Origin: Methylobacillus arboreus
Lineage (GTDB): Bacteria > Pseudomonadota > Gammaproteobacteria > Burkholderiales > Methylophilaceae
Assembly: GCF_020532725.1 (NCBI RefSeq)
Contig: NZ_JAJAVC010000003.1
Coordinates: 124,001-188,000 of the forward strand
Direction of reading: 5' to 3'
Length of the DNA: 64,000 bases
Both the position numbers and the translations under genes were made by a program. Below are positions 18,898 to 26,473 of the stretch, in pieces. Each line of letters begins with the position of its first letter. Position 1 is the stretch's first letter. The notes beneath the pieces are model-generated. The model was not told the origin of the DNA, searched no databases, and worked only from the letters and a program-made list of their open reading frames with translations.

Positions 18898-19067
18898 GAG
18901 CCTATTCAAAGTCATTTCATGGGGACAACCCGAAGGGCATGGCCCCAAAACGCGCCCGCTCTGCGTTGCAGTCCTTGGCAAGGCAATGGGCATTACCTGC
19001 AGACTGCGCCTTAATCGGACGCGTTTTGAAGTCATGCGTACTCCATGAAATGACTTTGAACAGGCTC
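18898..19067. repeat. 170-bp palindromic MITE/ERIC-like intergenic repeat (family 1)
   Basis: Terminal inverted repeats of 25 bp (18898-18922 and 19043-19067) differ at one base; they begin GAGCCTATTCAAAG and end CTTTGAACAGGCTC. An inner pair (AAAACGCG...CCG against CGG.CGCGTTTT) extends the palindrome. The element fills the whole space between two genes: its right end supplies the last base of the TAG stop of the binding-protein gene, and its left end is 9 bp before the cytochrome start. No transposase is inside, so it would be a non-autonomous element. Confidence 0.8.
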
Positions 19068-20326
19068 TATGGCTGTGATGCGATGCGTGCAGCCTCTTCA
19101 TAGCGCTGTTGCATGATCTGCTGCCAACTCTCTATATCAGTAGCGGTTGGTGCTTGTGAGTGTTTAGCATCTGTTTCATTAGCCGGCAGGGTGTGCAGTA
19201 GTGTGGTTGCCTGTATCACTTGCGGCGCATCAGGCCCCAATCGGCTGCCGGCTGCCTGGATTTGCCGTACTGCATTCTGCAGGGCATTGAGGTTGAGCGT
19301 GATGACGGCATCAAACAAGGCGTTGGTTGTATCCTGCCGCGCTAGGCCGCGCCGGGAGTCATACACAAAAGCGGGATTGTTCTCAAAAGGGTTGAAGTAG
19401 GCAGGCGGCTTGTCGGCATATACGGCTGGCCTGACCGGTAGCTTGCGGATATCAGGATGAAACAGCAGGCGTTGCCCCTGGTCAGATAGTACAAAAGTAC
19501 TGAAGGCCTGCGCTCCCTCAGGGTTGGCAGCATTTTTCATAATGCCAAGATGGGCAGGAGAGTAGCCCGTGACTGCAGGGTAAACAAACTGCAAAGGTGC
19601 GCCATTGGCAATTGCGGATGCAGTAAAGAAGTCGATGGTCAGCCCTGCAAACAGACGGCCGTTGGCAACATCATCGCTGACAAAAGTAGCGCCAGAGGTC
19701 ACCAGTTCTGCATTGGCCGCAATTTGCTGTAGCAAGTTCCAGCCAGTCTGCCATCCATGGCCCTGGAGCAGAATATCGATTAATGGCGGCGCATATCCCA
19801 CTTTCGAGGGCACAGGCAGTGCTACCTTGCCTTGCAGCGCAGGGCTGGCCAGGTCTTCCCAGCTTTTGGGGACGGGCAGGCCGGCATTGGCAAGCGCCTG
19901 CGGATTCACCACGATGCCATAGCCGGCAATTTCAGTGGCGATATGGTTGCCTTCACGCAATGCAAAGCCATTCACAGCTGCGGGCAAGCCTGCGAGATCC
20001 AGCTTTAGTGGCTGGAATGCCTGCATTTTCTCAAGCTGTGCGAAGTTGCGTTGTGCCGGTGTCCAGTACACATCGACAGGATGTGATGAGTCCTTGAAAT
20101 AAGCCATGGCATCGCGCGACTGGCGCCAGAGCACTTCCAGCTTGTATTGCGGGTATTGCTGCTCAAACGCTGCCTCGAACTGCGAGACAACCTCTTGCGG
20201 GTAACTGGTCATGACAATGACCTTGCCGGGATCGGAGAATGCTGCTTGGCTGAAAATAATCAGCCAGGCAAGCAGAAGACGGGTTGGCCAGCTCAATGCT
20301 GCCTTGATAGTAAGAGAGCGGGCCAT
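19067..20326 (-). CDS. Periplasmic substrate-binding protein, iron(III)-type ABC (AfuA/FutA-like)
   Basis: 419 aa. A signal peptide (about 1-31, ending QAAFS) is followed by a type II binding-protein fold: VIVMTSYPQEVVSQFEAAFE, WTPAQRNFAQLEKMQAF, GYGIVVNPQAL, PKSWEDLASPALQGKVALP, and the loop Y-PAVTGYSPAHLGIM. It resembles ferric-iron binding proteins, with a C-terminal extension of about 80 residues. No permease or ATPase gene is nearby, so it must borrow a transporter or work differently. It follows the TonB receptor gene by 24 nt and AGGAAACCC precedes the ATG, indicating one operon. Confidence 0.8.
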   Translation of the reverse strand: MARSLTIKAALSWPTRLLLAWLIIFSQAAFSDPGKVIVMTSYPQEVVSQFEAAFEQQYPQYKLEVLWRQSRDAMAYFKDSSHPVDVYWTPAQRNFAQLEKMQAFQPLKLDLAGLPAAVNGFALREGNHIATEIAGYGIVVNPQALANAGLPVPKSWEDLASPALQGKVALPVPSKVGYAPPLIDILLQGHGWQTGWNLLQQIAANAELVTSGATFVSDDVANGRLFAGLTIDFFTASAIANGAPLQFVYPAVTGYSPAHLGIMKNAANPEGAQAFSTFVLSDQGQRLLFHPDIRKLPVRPAVYADKPPAYFNPFENNPAFVYDSRRGLARQDTTNALFDAVITLNLNALQNAVRQIQAAGSRLGPDAPQVIQATTLLHTLPANETDAKHSQAPTATDIESWQQIMQQRYEEAARIASQP

Positions 20327-20350
20327 GGGTTTCCTATCTATAAAACCAAA

Positions 20351-22411
20351 CTAGAACTTGCGAGTGACATTGACGAACAGGTTGCGGCCTTGCAGGAAGA
20401 AGCCTTCCATGTAGGCGTAGTTTTTGTCGAGCAGGTTGTTGACGCCCATGTTAGCAGTCCAGTCCTGGTTGATGAGGTAGGAGCCTTTGAGGTTGACTAA
20501 TGCGAAGCCATCGCTGCTAGACCAATATGGGTTATTGCCTGAACCTCCACCAGTACGGCGTCTTGAGAATGCTGTGCCATCACTCGCTTCGATGTTGCCA
20601 CTGATAGCAAGTTGGCTGTTGGCTTGCCAGCGGCCATAGGCAAATAGCTTATTGCGTGGAACGCCGAGCAGGTCAAACTCTTTATTTTTATTGTCACGGT
20701 CAATATAGCTATATGTGATGCCAAGTTCTAGTACATCATTTGCATAATAGGTTGCGCCTAGTTCAACACCGCTGCTAATGACTTTGCCCACGTTTTGCTG
20801 TTGAAAGCAATTTGCTCCGGGATTTACGATTTGATTGGCGCAGCCAGTCAAGCCAGCAACTTGTTGAATCATATCCTTGGTGTTGTAGTAAAAGACCGCA
20901 CCTTGCAAACGCAGTTGCGGAACGACAAAACCAGATGCACCAATTTCATAATTGGTTGAGGTTTCATTTTTCAGGTTGGGGTTTTGTAGTCCAGTGCCAT
21001 CGATGCCAGTGGACAGGCGGTCTTTCAACGTGGCGAAGCGGCTCTTGCGGGCGATGGTGACATGAACTTCACTATCTTCGGTGGGACGATAAAACAAACC
21101 TGCCTGCGGATTCCATGCCTGAGCTCTGCCATGATCGAACTGGAAAGGTTGTCCAGAACTGGTAAAGGCTGAAGCATCTACATTCTTGCGCTTGTCATAA
21201 CTGACGCCTGTAACCAAGGATAGTTTCTCAGTAAACGCATGGGTGTCCTCAATGCCGATCGAGACTGTACGATCTTCGGCGCGCTCTTTAGGTTCACCGA
21301 CCGCATTTGAGCGATGCACATCATATTTAATATGCGCTGAGGCTTTTAATGTATTGTTGTCGCTCAGTTTCGTGCCGAATTCAGTACTTCCACCGTAGGT
21401 GTGATCGCTGTAATGGCTGGGGAAGCCCACTGCATATTGTGTATAGGTGGCATCAGTCCCGAAGTTTTCCAGCCTGTTTTTGAATTTATCGTAAAACGCC
21501 CGTACCTTGATGTAGCTGTCTTGTCCGAGTTTTGTGTTGGAAATGAAATACAGGCTTTCCTTATCCCACCGCGGCCATTGCCAACGATTCACCGGTTGGT
21601 CTGTGCTGCCAGCATAAGGGGGGGAACCCTTGCTGGCTTGCTGGTTGATATAGTTGATCGAATATTCGTCCCCTTCCCGTGGGGTGATACCAAACTTCAG
21701 GTTGATCTTGCCATCGCGGCTGTATGAGTTGTCGCGTACGCCACCATCTTCAAACCGGTTGGGGGTGAAGTCGCTGGATAATCGGTAGCGATTGATGTCA
21801 ATGAGGGATGCATTTGCTTGCCAATACCATGTGCCATGGTTGCCGCCAAAGCTGGCATCTGTTGTGTAGCCATTGTGTTGAAAATCGCGGTCAGTCTTAA
21901 GGCCAGCGGTAACACTGCCTTCAAATTCATTGACCGGTTTTCTGCTGACTAAGTTGATTGCGCCGCCCAAGGTATTTGCACCAAAGAGTACCGAACTGAA
22001 GCCTTTTGAAACTTGGATTTTGGATAGGTCATAAGTTGTGAATCGCCCCAAGTCTACATAGCCGTCATAGCTTACATAGACCGGAATGCCATCTATAAAT
22101 ATAGGTACCTGTCTCAGGTTAAAGCCACGGATTTGTACCATTTGTTCATTACGCTGGGCACCTTGGCCATTTTGCTGAGCGCCAGTCAGGCTGACGCCTG
22201 GGAGTAAATTGAGGGCTGAGTCTAGTGTTTCTCGGTTGAATAGGCGCATGTCATCTTGTGTGATGGTGTCACTTGCGAATCTTGTGGTTTCTTCCTTGAA
22301 GGTGGTGACCTTGATTTCACCCAGCGTAAACGGCGCAACTTCGGCCTGGGCAGTGCTGGCTGCAAGCACAGCAATAACTGCGAGTGTCAGCGGTTTGTAG
22401 TGATTTGACAT
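20351..22411 (-). CDS. TonB-dependent outer-membrane receptor, iron-type
   Basis: 686-aa receptor with a signal peptide (ending AASTAQA). The plug has LNLLPGVSLTGAQQNGQG, QIRGFNLRQVPIFIDGIPVY, VSKGFSSVLFGANTLGGAINLVS (read in parts) and KPVNEFEGSVTAG. It has a 22-strand-type barrel and the C-terminal signature NLFVNVTRKF ending in Phe. A TonB box may be GEIKVTTF. It is first in a unit with a ferric-type binding protein, so an iron chelate or another metal chelate is the likely cargo; the exact ligand is unknown. GGGAGA precedes the ATG. Confidence 0.9.
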   Translation of the reverse strand: MSNHYKPLTLAVIAVLAASTAQAEVAPFTLGEIKVTTFKEETTRFASDTITQDDMRLFNRETLDSALNLLPGVSLTGAQQNGQGAQRNEQMVQIRGFNLRQVPIFIDGIPVYVSYDGYVDLGRFTTYDLSKIQVSKGFSSVLFGANTLGGAINLVSRKPVNEFEGSVTAGLKTDRDFQHNGYTTDASFGGNHGTWYWQANASLIDINRYRLSSDFTPNRFEDGGVRDNSYSRDGKINLKFGITPREGDEYSINYINQQASKGSPPYAGSTDQPVNRWQWPRWDKESLYFISNTKLGQDSYIKVRAFYDKFKNRLENFGTDATYTQYAVGFPSHYSDHTYGGSTEFGTKLSDNNTLKASAHIKYDVHRSNAVGEPKERAEDRTVSIGIEDTHAFTEKLSLVTGVSYDKRKNVDASAFTSSGQPFQFDHGRAQAWNPQAGLFYRPTEDSEVHVTIARKSRFATLKDRLSTGIDGTGLQNPNLKNETSTNYEIGASGFVVPQLRLQGAVFYYNTKDMIQQVAGLTGCANQIVNPGANCFQQQNVGKVISSGVELGATYYANDVLELGITYSYIDRDNKNKEFDLLGVPRNKLFAYGRWQANSQLAISGNIEASDGTAFSRRRTGGGSGNNPYWSSSDGFALVNLKGSYLINQDWTANMGVNNLLDKNYAYMEGFFLQGRNLFVNVTRKF

Positions 22412-22454
22412 TATTCTCCCCGATACTTAAGTAATTGAAACAAAGGCAGGATTA

Positions 22455-22475
22455 GATAATATTTCATTATATTTG
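22455..22475 (-). promoter_or_regulatory. Possible Fur-type AT-rich site upstream of the iron-type receptor
   Basis: GATAATATTTCATTAT resembles part of a Fur box (GATAAT and ATTAT halves) but with the wrong internal spacing. It lies 44-64 nt before the gene in an A+T-rich divergent region of 185 nt. Confidence 0.25.
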
Positions 22476-22596
22476 TAAATATATAACGTAAGTTTTCGGC
22501 GATCAACGTATCAATCTTTCAAGAATTCATATTTGGATGGGGAGTTTGTTGTCTTGAATTAATGGCTTGATCTGGTAGGCTTTCCTGATATTTTCA

Positions 22597-24045
22597 ATGG
22601 GTGTTGCCGTGTCGCCATTATCTGAAATCCGCAAGTATCTTGAGTCTGCCGCACAGAGTTCGCTGGATGATATTTATGCGATTGATCCACAGTCATGGGA
22701 GCTGGTCGGGGTTCTGGTTGATGGTGCCGAGGCATCGGTTGCTGAGCACCCCCTGGAGGATTTGTTGCAGGCGTTGAGGGAGCAGCCGGTTCGGACGTTA
22801 TTGGATGCCGTGCCGTTAGAACAGCCCATGGTGGATATCAGCCACGAGCTGCATGATATCAATCGTTATTTCGGTGAGTTCCGGCTATTGTTGCTGGGGC
22901 GCGGCAGGGGCCGGGTATTGTTGGTCATGCGGGATAGCCGGGCGTTCAGCCGGCATATCCTGCATGTACTGAATGAGGGGGCCAATTTGAGTGCCTTGAT
23001 TTCAAATGCCCCTGGCGTGGTGTACCAGGCCCATATGAGCCGTGATGGCGTGATAGGGTTTCTTTATCTGAGTGATGCCTGCAAGCCATTGCTGGGTGAG
23101 GATGCTGAGGTGTTGATTGCCAATCCCGACATTTTTCTTTCCTTGATTGACGAAGAAGACCGCGGGGCTTATGAAAAGAATGTCAGTCAGTCTGCCCATA
23201 ATTTGAGTGTGTTGAACTGGACCGGTCGTTTCTGGATGCAGGCATGGCAGGATACCAAGTGGATCAACCTGCGTGCCAGCCCGCGCAAGATGCCTGACGG
23301 TACTGTGGTGTGGGAGGGCATCATGACGAATATCACGCAAAGCCGGCGTGAACAGCAGGCCATACGTCAATCCCATGAAAAGCTGGCACGGCTTTCTGCC
23401 CAGATGGCACAGATCAAGGAAAAAGAGCGTTTGAGAATTGCCCAGGAAGTTCATGATGACTTGGGGGGCAACCTGACGGCAATCCGCCTGGGCTTGTCGT
23501 CAATTATCAAGCGTCTGGAGCCTGAGCAGGCAGCCCTGCTTGCCAAGGTAAGACAGCTGGAAGCGATTGTGGATGATACGTTTGAGGCAACGCACCGGAT
23601 TGCGAGCGATCTGCGGCCTAATGTACTGGAGCTGGGGATCGTGGCGGCGCTGGAATGGCAGGCTGCCCAGTTTGTCGAGAAAATCGGGATTCCGTGTGAT
23701 TTTGTCTGCAATCAGCCGGAGTTGACGGTTTCTACTGATCATGCGATTACCTTGTTTCGTATCTGCCAGGAGGCGATGTCCAACATTGCCAAGTATGCGC
23801 AGGCCAGCCATGTGGAAGTGACGCTGGAAGCGTCAACTGATGATATCGTGATGCAGGTCATTGATGATGGTGTGGGTATTGCGCCAGTGGACAGGCTAAA
23901 GGCCAATGCATTTGGTATCAGCGGCATGGCGGAACGCGCCGTAGCTCTTGCTGGACAATGCAAGGTGCAAGCATGCGGGCAAGGGGGTACAATAGTTACT
24001 GTTACTTTACCGGTGCAGCCTGTCAATATTGCAGTTGCAGAATAA
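22597..24045 (+). CDS. NarL-type cytoplasmic sensor histidine kinase
   Basis: 482 aa, no membrane segment. The N-terminal 130 residues are unassigned. A PAS-like region covers about 130-255 (APGVVYQAHMSRDGVIGFLYLSD, read in parts, and MPDGTVVWEGIMTNIT). A coiled linker leads to a HisKA_3 dimerisation domain with phosphoacceptor H286 in RIAQEVHDDLGGNLTAIRLG. The ATPase domain has the N box FRICQEAMSNIAKYAQAS and G boxes DDGVGI and GISGMAERA. It pairs with the regulator gene 34 nt downstream. The signal is unknown; location between a metal-receptor unit and fliC gives two possible contexts. No clear ribosome site precedes the ATG. Confidence 0.88.
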   Translation: MGVAVSPLSEIRKYLESAAQSSLDDIYAIDPQSWELVGVLVDGAEASVAEHPLEDLLQALREQPVRTLLDAVPLEQPMVDISHELHDINRYFGEFRLLLLGRGRGRVLLVMRDSRAFSRHILHVLNEGANLSALISNAPGVVYQAHMSRDGVIGFLYLSDACKPLLGEDAEVLIANPDIFLSLIDEEDRGAYEKNVSQSAHNLSVLNWTGRFWMQAWQDTKWINLRASPRKMPDGTVVWEGIMTNITQSRREQQAIRQSHEKLARLSAQMAQIKEKERLRIAQEVHDDLGGNLTAIRLGLSSIIKRLEPEQAALLAKVRQLEAIVDDTFEATHRIASDLRPNVLELGIVAALEWQAAQFVEKIGIPCDFVCNQPELTVSTDHAITLFRICQEAMSNIAKYAQASHVEVTLEASTDDIVMQVIDDGVGIAPVDRLKANAFGISGMAERAVALAGQCKVQACGQGGTIVTVTLPVQPVNIAVAE

Positions 24046-24079
24046 ATAACAACAATCACTTTTAAGCATTGCATTTCCC

Positions 24080-24727
24080 ATGCCATCAACGCCCACTATT
24101 AAAGTCATTATTGCTGACGATCACGCGATCTTGCGTGAGGGATTGAAGCAGATTCTTGCCGAAACCGAGGATATTGAGGTGATTGCCGATGCCAAGAATG
24201 CGGCTGAAGCCATCAAGCTTGCTGGTACCAAGGGGTTGGATGTATTGGTCCTGGATATTTCCCTGCCTGATCGTAGCGGTATAGAGGCATGCAATATCAT
24301 TAAGAAAGAACGTTCACGGGTGTCAGTGCTGATGCTTTCCATGCACCGGGAAGACGCGTATGCAATTCGTGCCTTGCGTGCCGGCGCATCGGGTTATTTA
24401 AGCAAGCAGAGCGCTTCTGACCAACTGGTGACTGCAATACGCACAGTTGCCAAGGGCAAGAAGTACATCAGCGAAGAGGTGGCATTGGCACTTGCTGACC
24501 AAGTGGACGGCGGCCTGGAAAAACCGATACATGATTCTCTCTCCAACCGTGAATTTCAAACCCTGACCATGATTGCGTCTGGACAGTCTGTGGGCGAAAT
24601 TGCCGACAATCTATCGCTCTCCGTCAAAACCGTGAGCATGTATCGTGCCCGCCTGCTGGAAAAACTCAACCTGCGTCATAACTCCGATCTCACGCATTAC
24701 GCGATCAAGAATAACCTGATCGATTAA
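24080..24727 (+). CDS. LuxR/NarL-family response regulator
   Basis: 215 aa. The receiver domain (1-125) has the acidic pair D13-D14, phosphoacceptor D59 (VLVLDISLPD) and the conserved Lys in YLSKQSA. The LuxR-type helix-turn-helix (150-215) reads LSNREFQTLTMIASGQ, EIADNLSLSVKTVSMYRARL. It is the partner of the kinase just upstream. Targets are unknown; the next gene is fliC, 442 nt away behind a terminator. Confidence 0.92.
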   Translation: MPSTPTIKVIIADDHAILREGLKQILAETEDIEVIADAKNAAEAIKLAGTKGLDVLVLDISLPDRSGIEACNIIKKERSRVSVLMLSMHREDAYAIRALRAGASGYLSKQSASDQLVTAIRTVAKGKKYISEEVALALADQVDGGLEKPIHDSLSNREFQTLTMIASGQSVGEIADNLSLSVKTVSMYRARLLEKLNLRHNSDLTHYAIKNNLID

Positions 24728-24731
24728 TTTC

Positions 24732-24753
24732 AAGCGCAGATCTGGCGCTTTTT
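24732..24753 (+). terminator. Terminator after the two-component genes
   Basis: AAGCGC / GCGCTT stem, 7-nt loop, then T-rich tail. Confidence 0.7.
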
Positions 24754-24870
24754 CTCCCGCTTTTTATCCTGATTGCATTCTATTCCTTGAGGGTAAGATA
24801 TCTCTGCGTCTCATGCATGCGCTTTTTTTTCATATTCTCAATGCGCCGTCAGATGCCTGAAAACTTTAGG

Positions 24871-24899
24871 GTTAAAAATAAAAAAATTTTATTTTTAAC
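24871..24899. repeat. Perfect A/T palindrome in the 442-bp gap upstream of fliC
   Basis: 13-bp arms GTTAAAAATAAAA and TTTTATTTTTAAC with AAA between. It lies 62 nt upstream of the fliC sigma-28 -35 box. It may be a DNA-bending or regulator site, or an A/T-rich upstream element. Apart from this, the terminator at 24732 and the promoter at 24961, the gap contains no recognisable gene. Confidence 0.5.
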
Positions 24900-24960
24900 T
24901 ATATATAACTGATTTATTTGATTTTTTAGTTGGTTTTTGTTTGCATGGAGGGCAGGGCTC

Positions 24961-24987
24961 TAAAGATTTTTTTAATCAATCCGACAT
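24961..24987 (+). promoter_or_regulatory. Sigma-28 (FliA) promoter of fliC
   Basis: TAAAGATT, 11-nt spacer, TCCGACAT compares with TAAAGTTT-N11-GCCGATAA; the -35 is near perfect and the -10 keeps CCGA. The transcript would carry a leader of about 175 nt before the fliC ATG. Confidence 0.65.
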
Positions 24988-25169
24988 CAGGGGCATGGCA
25001 TTGCGATCAGATGCTGTTCGAGAGAAAAACAAGTGTAGTCAAGCACCTAAATTTTCTCCAGAAGCTACCGATAACAGTCTTAACAGTGATGTGATTCAAG
25101 GCTGTGAAGCGATACCAAAAGCAACGAAATGTTGTTTTTGAAATTAACTAAATCGAAGGAGAACCAAAC

Positions 25170-26012
25170 ATGGCTGCAATTATCAACACCAACCTGGCTT
25201 CGCTGAATGCGCAACGTAACCTGACGACTTCACAATCCAGTTTGAACACATCCCTGCAACGTCTTTCTTCCGGCCTGCGCGTCAACAGTGCCAAGGACGA
25301 CGCTGCCGGCCTTTCCATCGCTACCCGTATGGATGCGCAGATCCGCGGCCAAACCGTGGCAATCCGTAACGCCAACGATGCTATTTCCCTGGCGCAAACT
25401 GCCGAAGGTGCACTAGGCAAGATCACTGATGCCTTGCAACGTATGCGTGAGCTGGCTGTGCAGTCTGCCAATGCGACCAATGAAACTGGTGACCGTGACA
25501 ATCTGCAAGCTGAATTCGAGCAGTTGCAGGAGGAAATCACCCGCCTGACTGACGGTACCAAGTTCAATAATAAGGCGTTGTTTGATGGTACTGCTGGCTC
25601 GTTGACTTTCCAGGTGGGCGCCGGTACGACTAGCCAAGATACGATTACGGTAACCGGGATTAATTTGTCCACTGGCGATGTGGCGACTGCGGCTGCCAGC
25701 GGTATTTCAATCGATGGCGCTGACAATACCAACGCTACAGCAGCAATTGATGCAATTGATGACGCATTGGATACCGTTAATACCGAACGTGCAACTTTGG
25801 GTGCCGTACAGAACCGCTTTGAATCGGTGGTCAGCAGTTTGCAGGTTTCGGTTGAGAACCAGTCTGCTGCCAAGTCGCGGATTCTAGATGCTGACTTTGC
25901 GGCAGAAACAGCCAACCTGACGCGTGCGCAGATATTGCAACAAGCAGGTACTGCAATGCTGGCGCAGGCCAACTCGGTGCCTAACAGTGTGCTGACCTTG
26001 CTGCAAGGGTAA
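25170..26012 (+). CDS. fliC: Flagellin
   Basis: 280-aa filament subunit, exported by the flagellar type III system. The D0/D1 ends are highly conserved (AAIINTNLASLNAQRNL, LQRLSSGLRVNSAKDDAAGL; C-terminal ILDADFAAETANLTRAQILQQ read in parts, ending VLTLLQG). The surface-exposed middle is very short (about residues 145-195), giving one of the smaller flagellins. AAGGAG precedes the ATG. It is followed by a terminator and then flaG. Confidence 0.97.
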   Translation: MAAIINTNLASLNAQRNLTTSQSSLNTSLQRLSSGLRVNSAKDDAAGLSIATRMDAQIRGQTVAIRNANDAISLAQTAEGALGKITDALQRMRELAVQSANATNETGDRDNLQAEFEQLQEEITRLTDGTKFNNKALFDGTAGSLTFQVGAGTTSQDTITVTGINLSTGDVATAAASGISIDGADNTNATAAIDAIDDALDTVNTERATLGAVQNRFESVVSSLQVSVENQSAAKSRILDADFAAETANLTRAQILQQAGTAMLAQANSVPNSVLTLLQG

Positions 26013-26030
26013 TTAGGCCGCCTAGGTATT

Positions 26031-26066
26031 AACCCCCGCAGTTCCGCATAAGCGGCTGCGGGTTTT
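26031..26066 (+). terminator. Terminator after fliC
   Basis: AACCCCCGCAG / CTGCGGGTT outer stem with one bulged C, and inner stem CCGC/GCGG, followed by TTTT. It probably lets fliC be made in excess over flaG-fliD. Confidence 0.75.
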
Positions 26067-26082
26067 GCTTGAGGAAATCAAA

Positions 26083-26433
26083 ATGGCTATTGCGAATATA
26101 GAGGCATATAGCCAGGCAGGCAGCCTGGCAACTACTGTACGTAATACTGTGTCTGTTGCGTCATTGCCAGGTGCCAAGCTAGAGACACAACAACAGGTGG
26201 CAGAAGCAAGCAAAGGAAATGTGGAGGCTGCAGTCAAGCAGATCAACGAATTTATTGCGCCTATCATGCAATCCATCCAGTTTTCCACTGATAATGACTC
26301 TGGCCGGATAGTCGTCAAGGTAGTGGATTCGGAAACACAAAAAGTATTGCGGCAAATTCCCAGTGAAGAAGCATTGGCAATTTCCAAGGCGCTGGATAGC
26401 CTGCAGGGATTGATCATCAGGCAGACAGCCTAA
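26083..26433 (+). CDS. flaG: FlaG family protein
   Basis: 116 aa from ATG 26083, preceded by GAGG. The C-terminal half has the FlaG signature (QFSTDNDSGRIVVKVVDSETQ, read in parts, then KVLRQIPSEEALAISKALD). In other bacteria FlaG limits filament length or stabilises the filament. It lies between fliC and fliD, its usual place. An upstream in-frame start at 26065 overlaps the fliC terminator and is less likely. Confidence 0.88.
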   Translation: MAIANIEAYSQAGSLATTVRNTVSVASLPGAKLETQQQVAEASKGNVEAAVKQINEFIAPIMQSIQFSTDNDSGRIVVKVVDSETQKVLRQIPSEEALAISKALDSLQGLIIRQTA

Positions 26434-26473
26434 ACTGTCTATTAAAAGGGTTATAAGGAAGCGAGGCATCGTT

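Noticed and set aside
18889-19101. N-terminal extension of the di-heme cytochrome frame by 71 codons
   Set aside because: The extension is translation of the palindromic repeat; a proper signal peptide begins at 18888.
24941-25141. 66-codon open frame in the gap before fliC
   Set aside because: It lies across the sigma-28 promoter and leader, has no ribosome site and no family resemblance.
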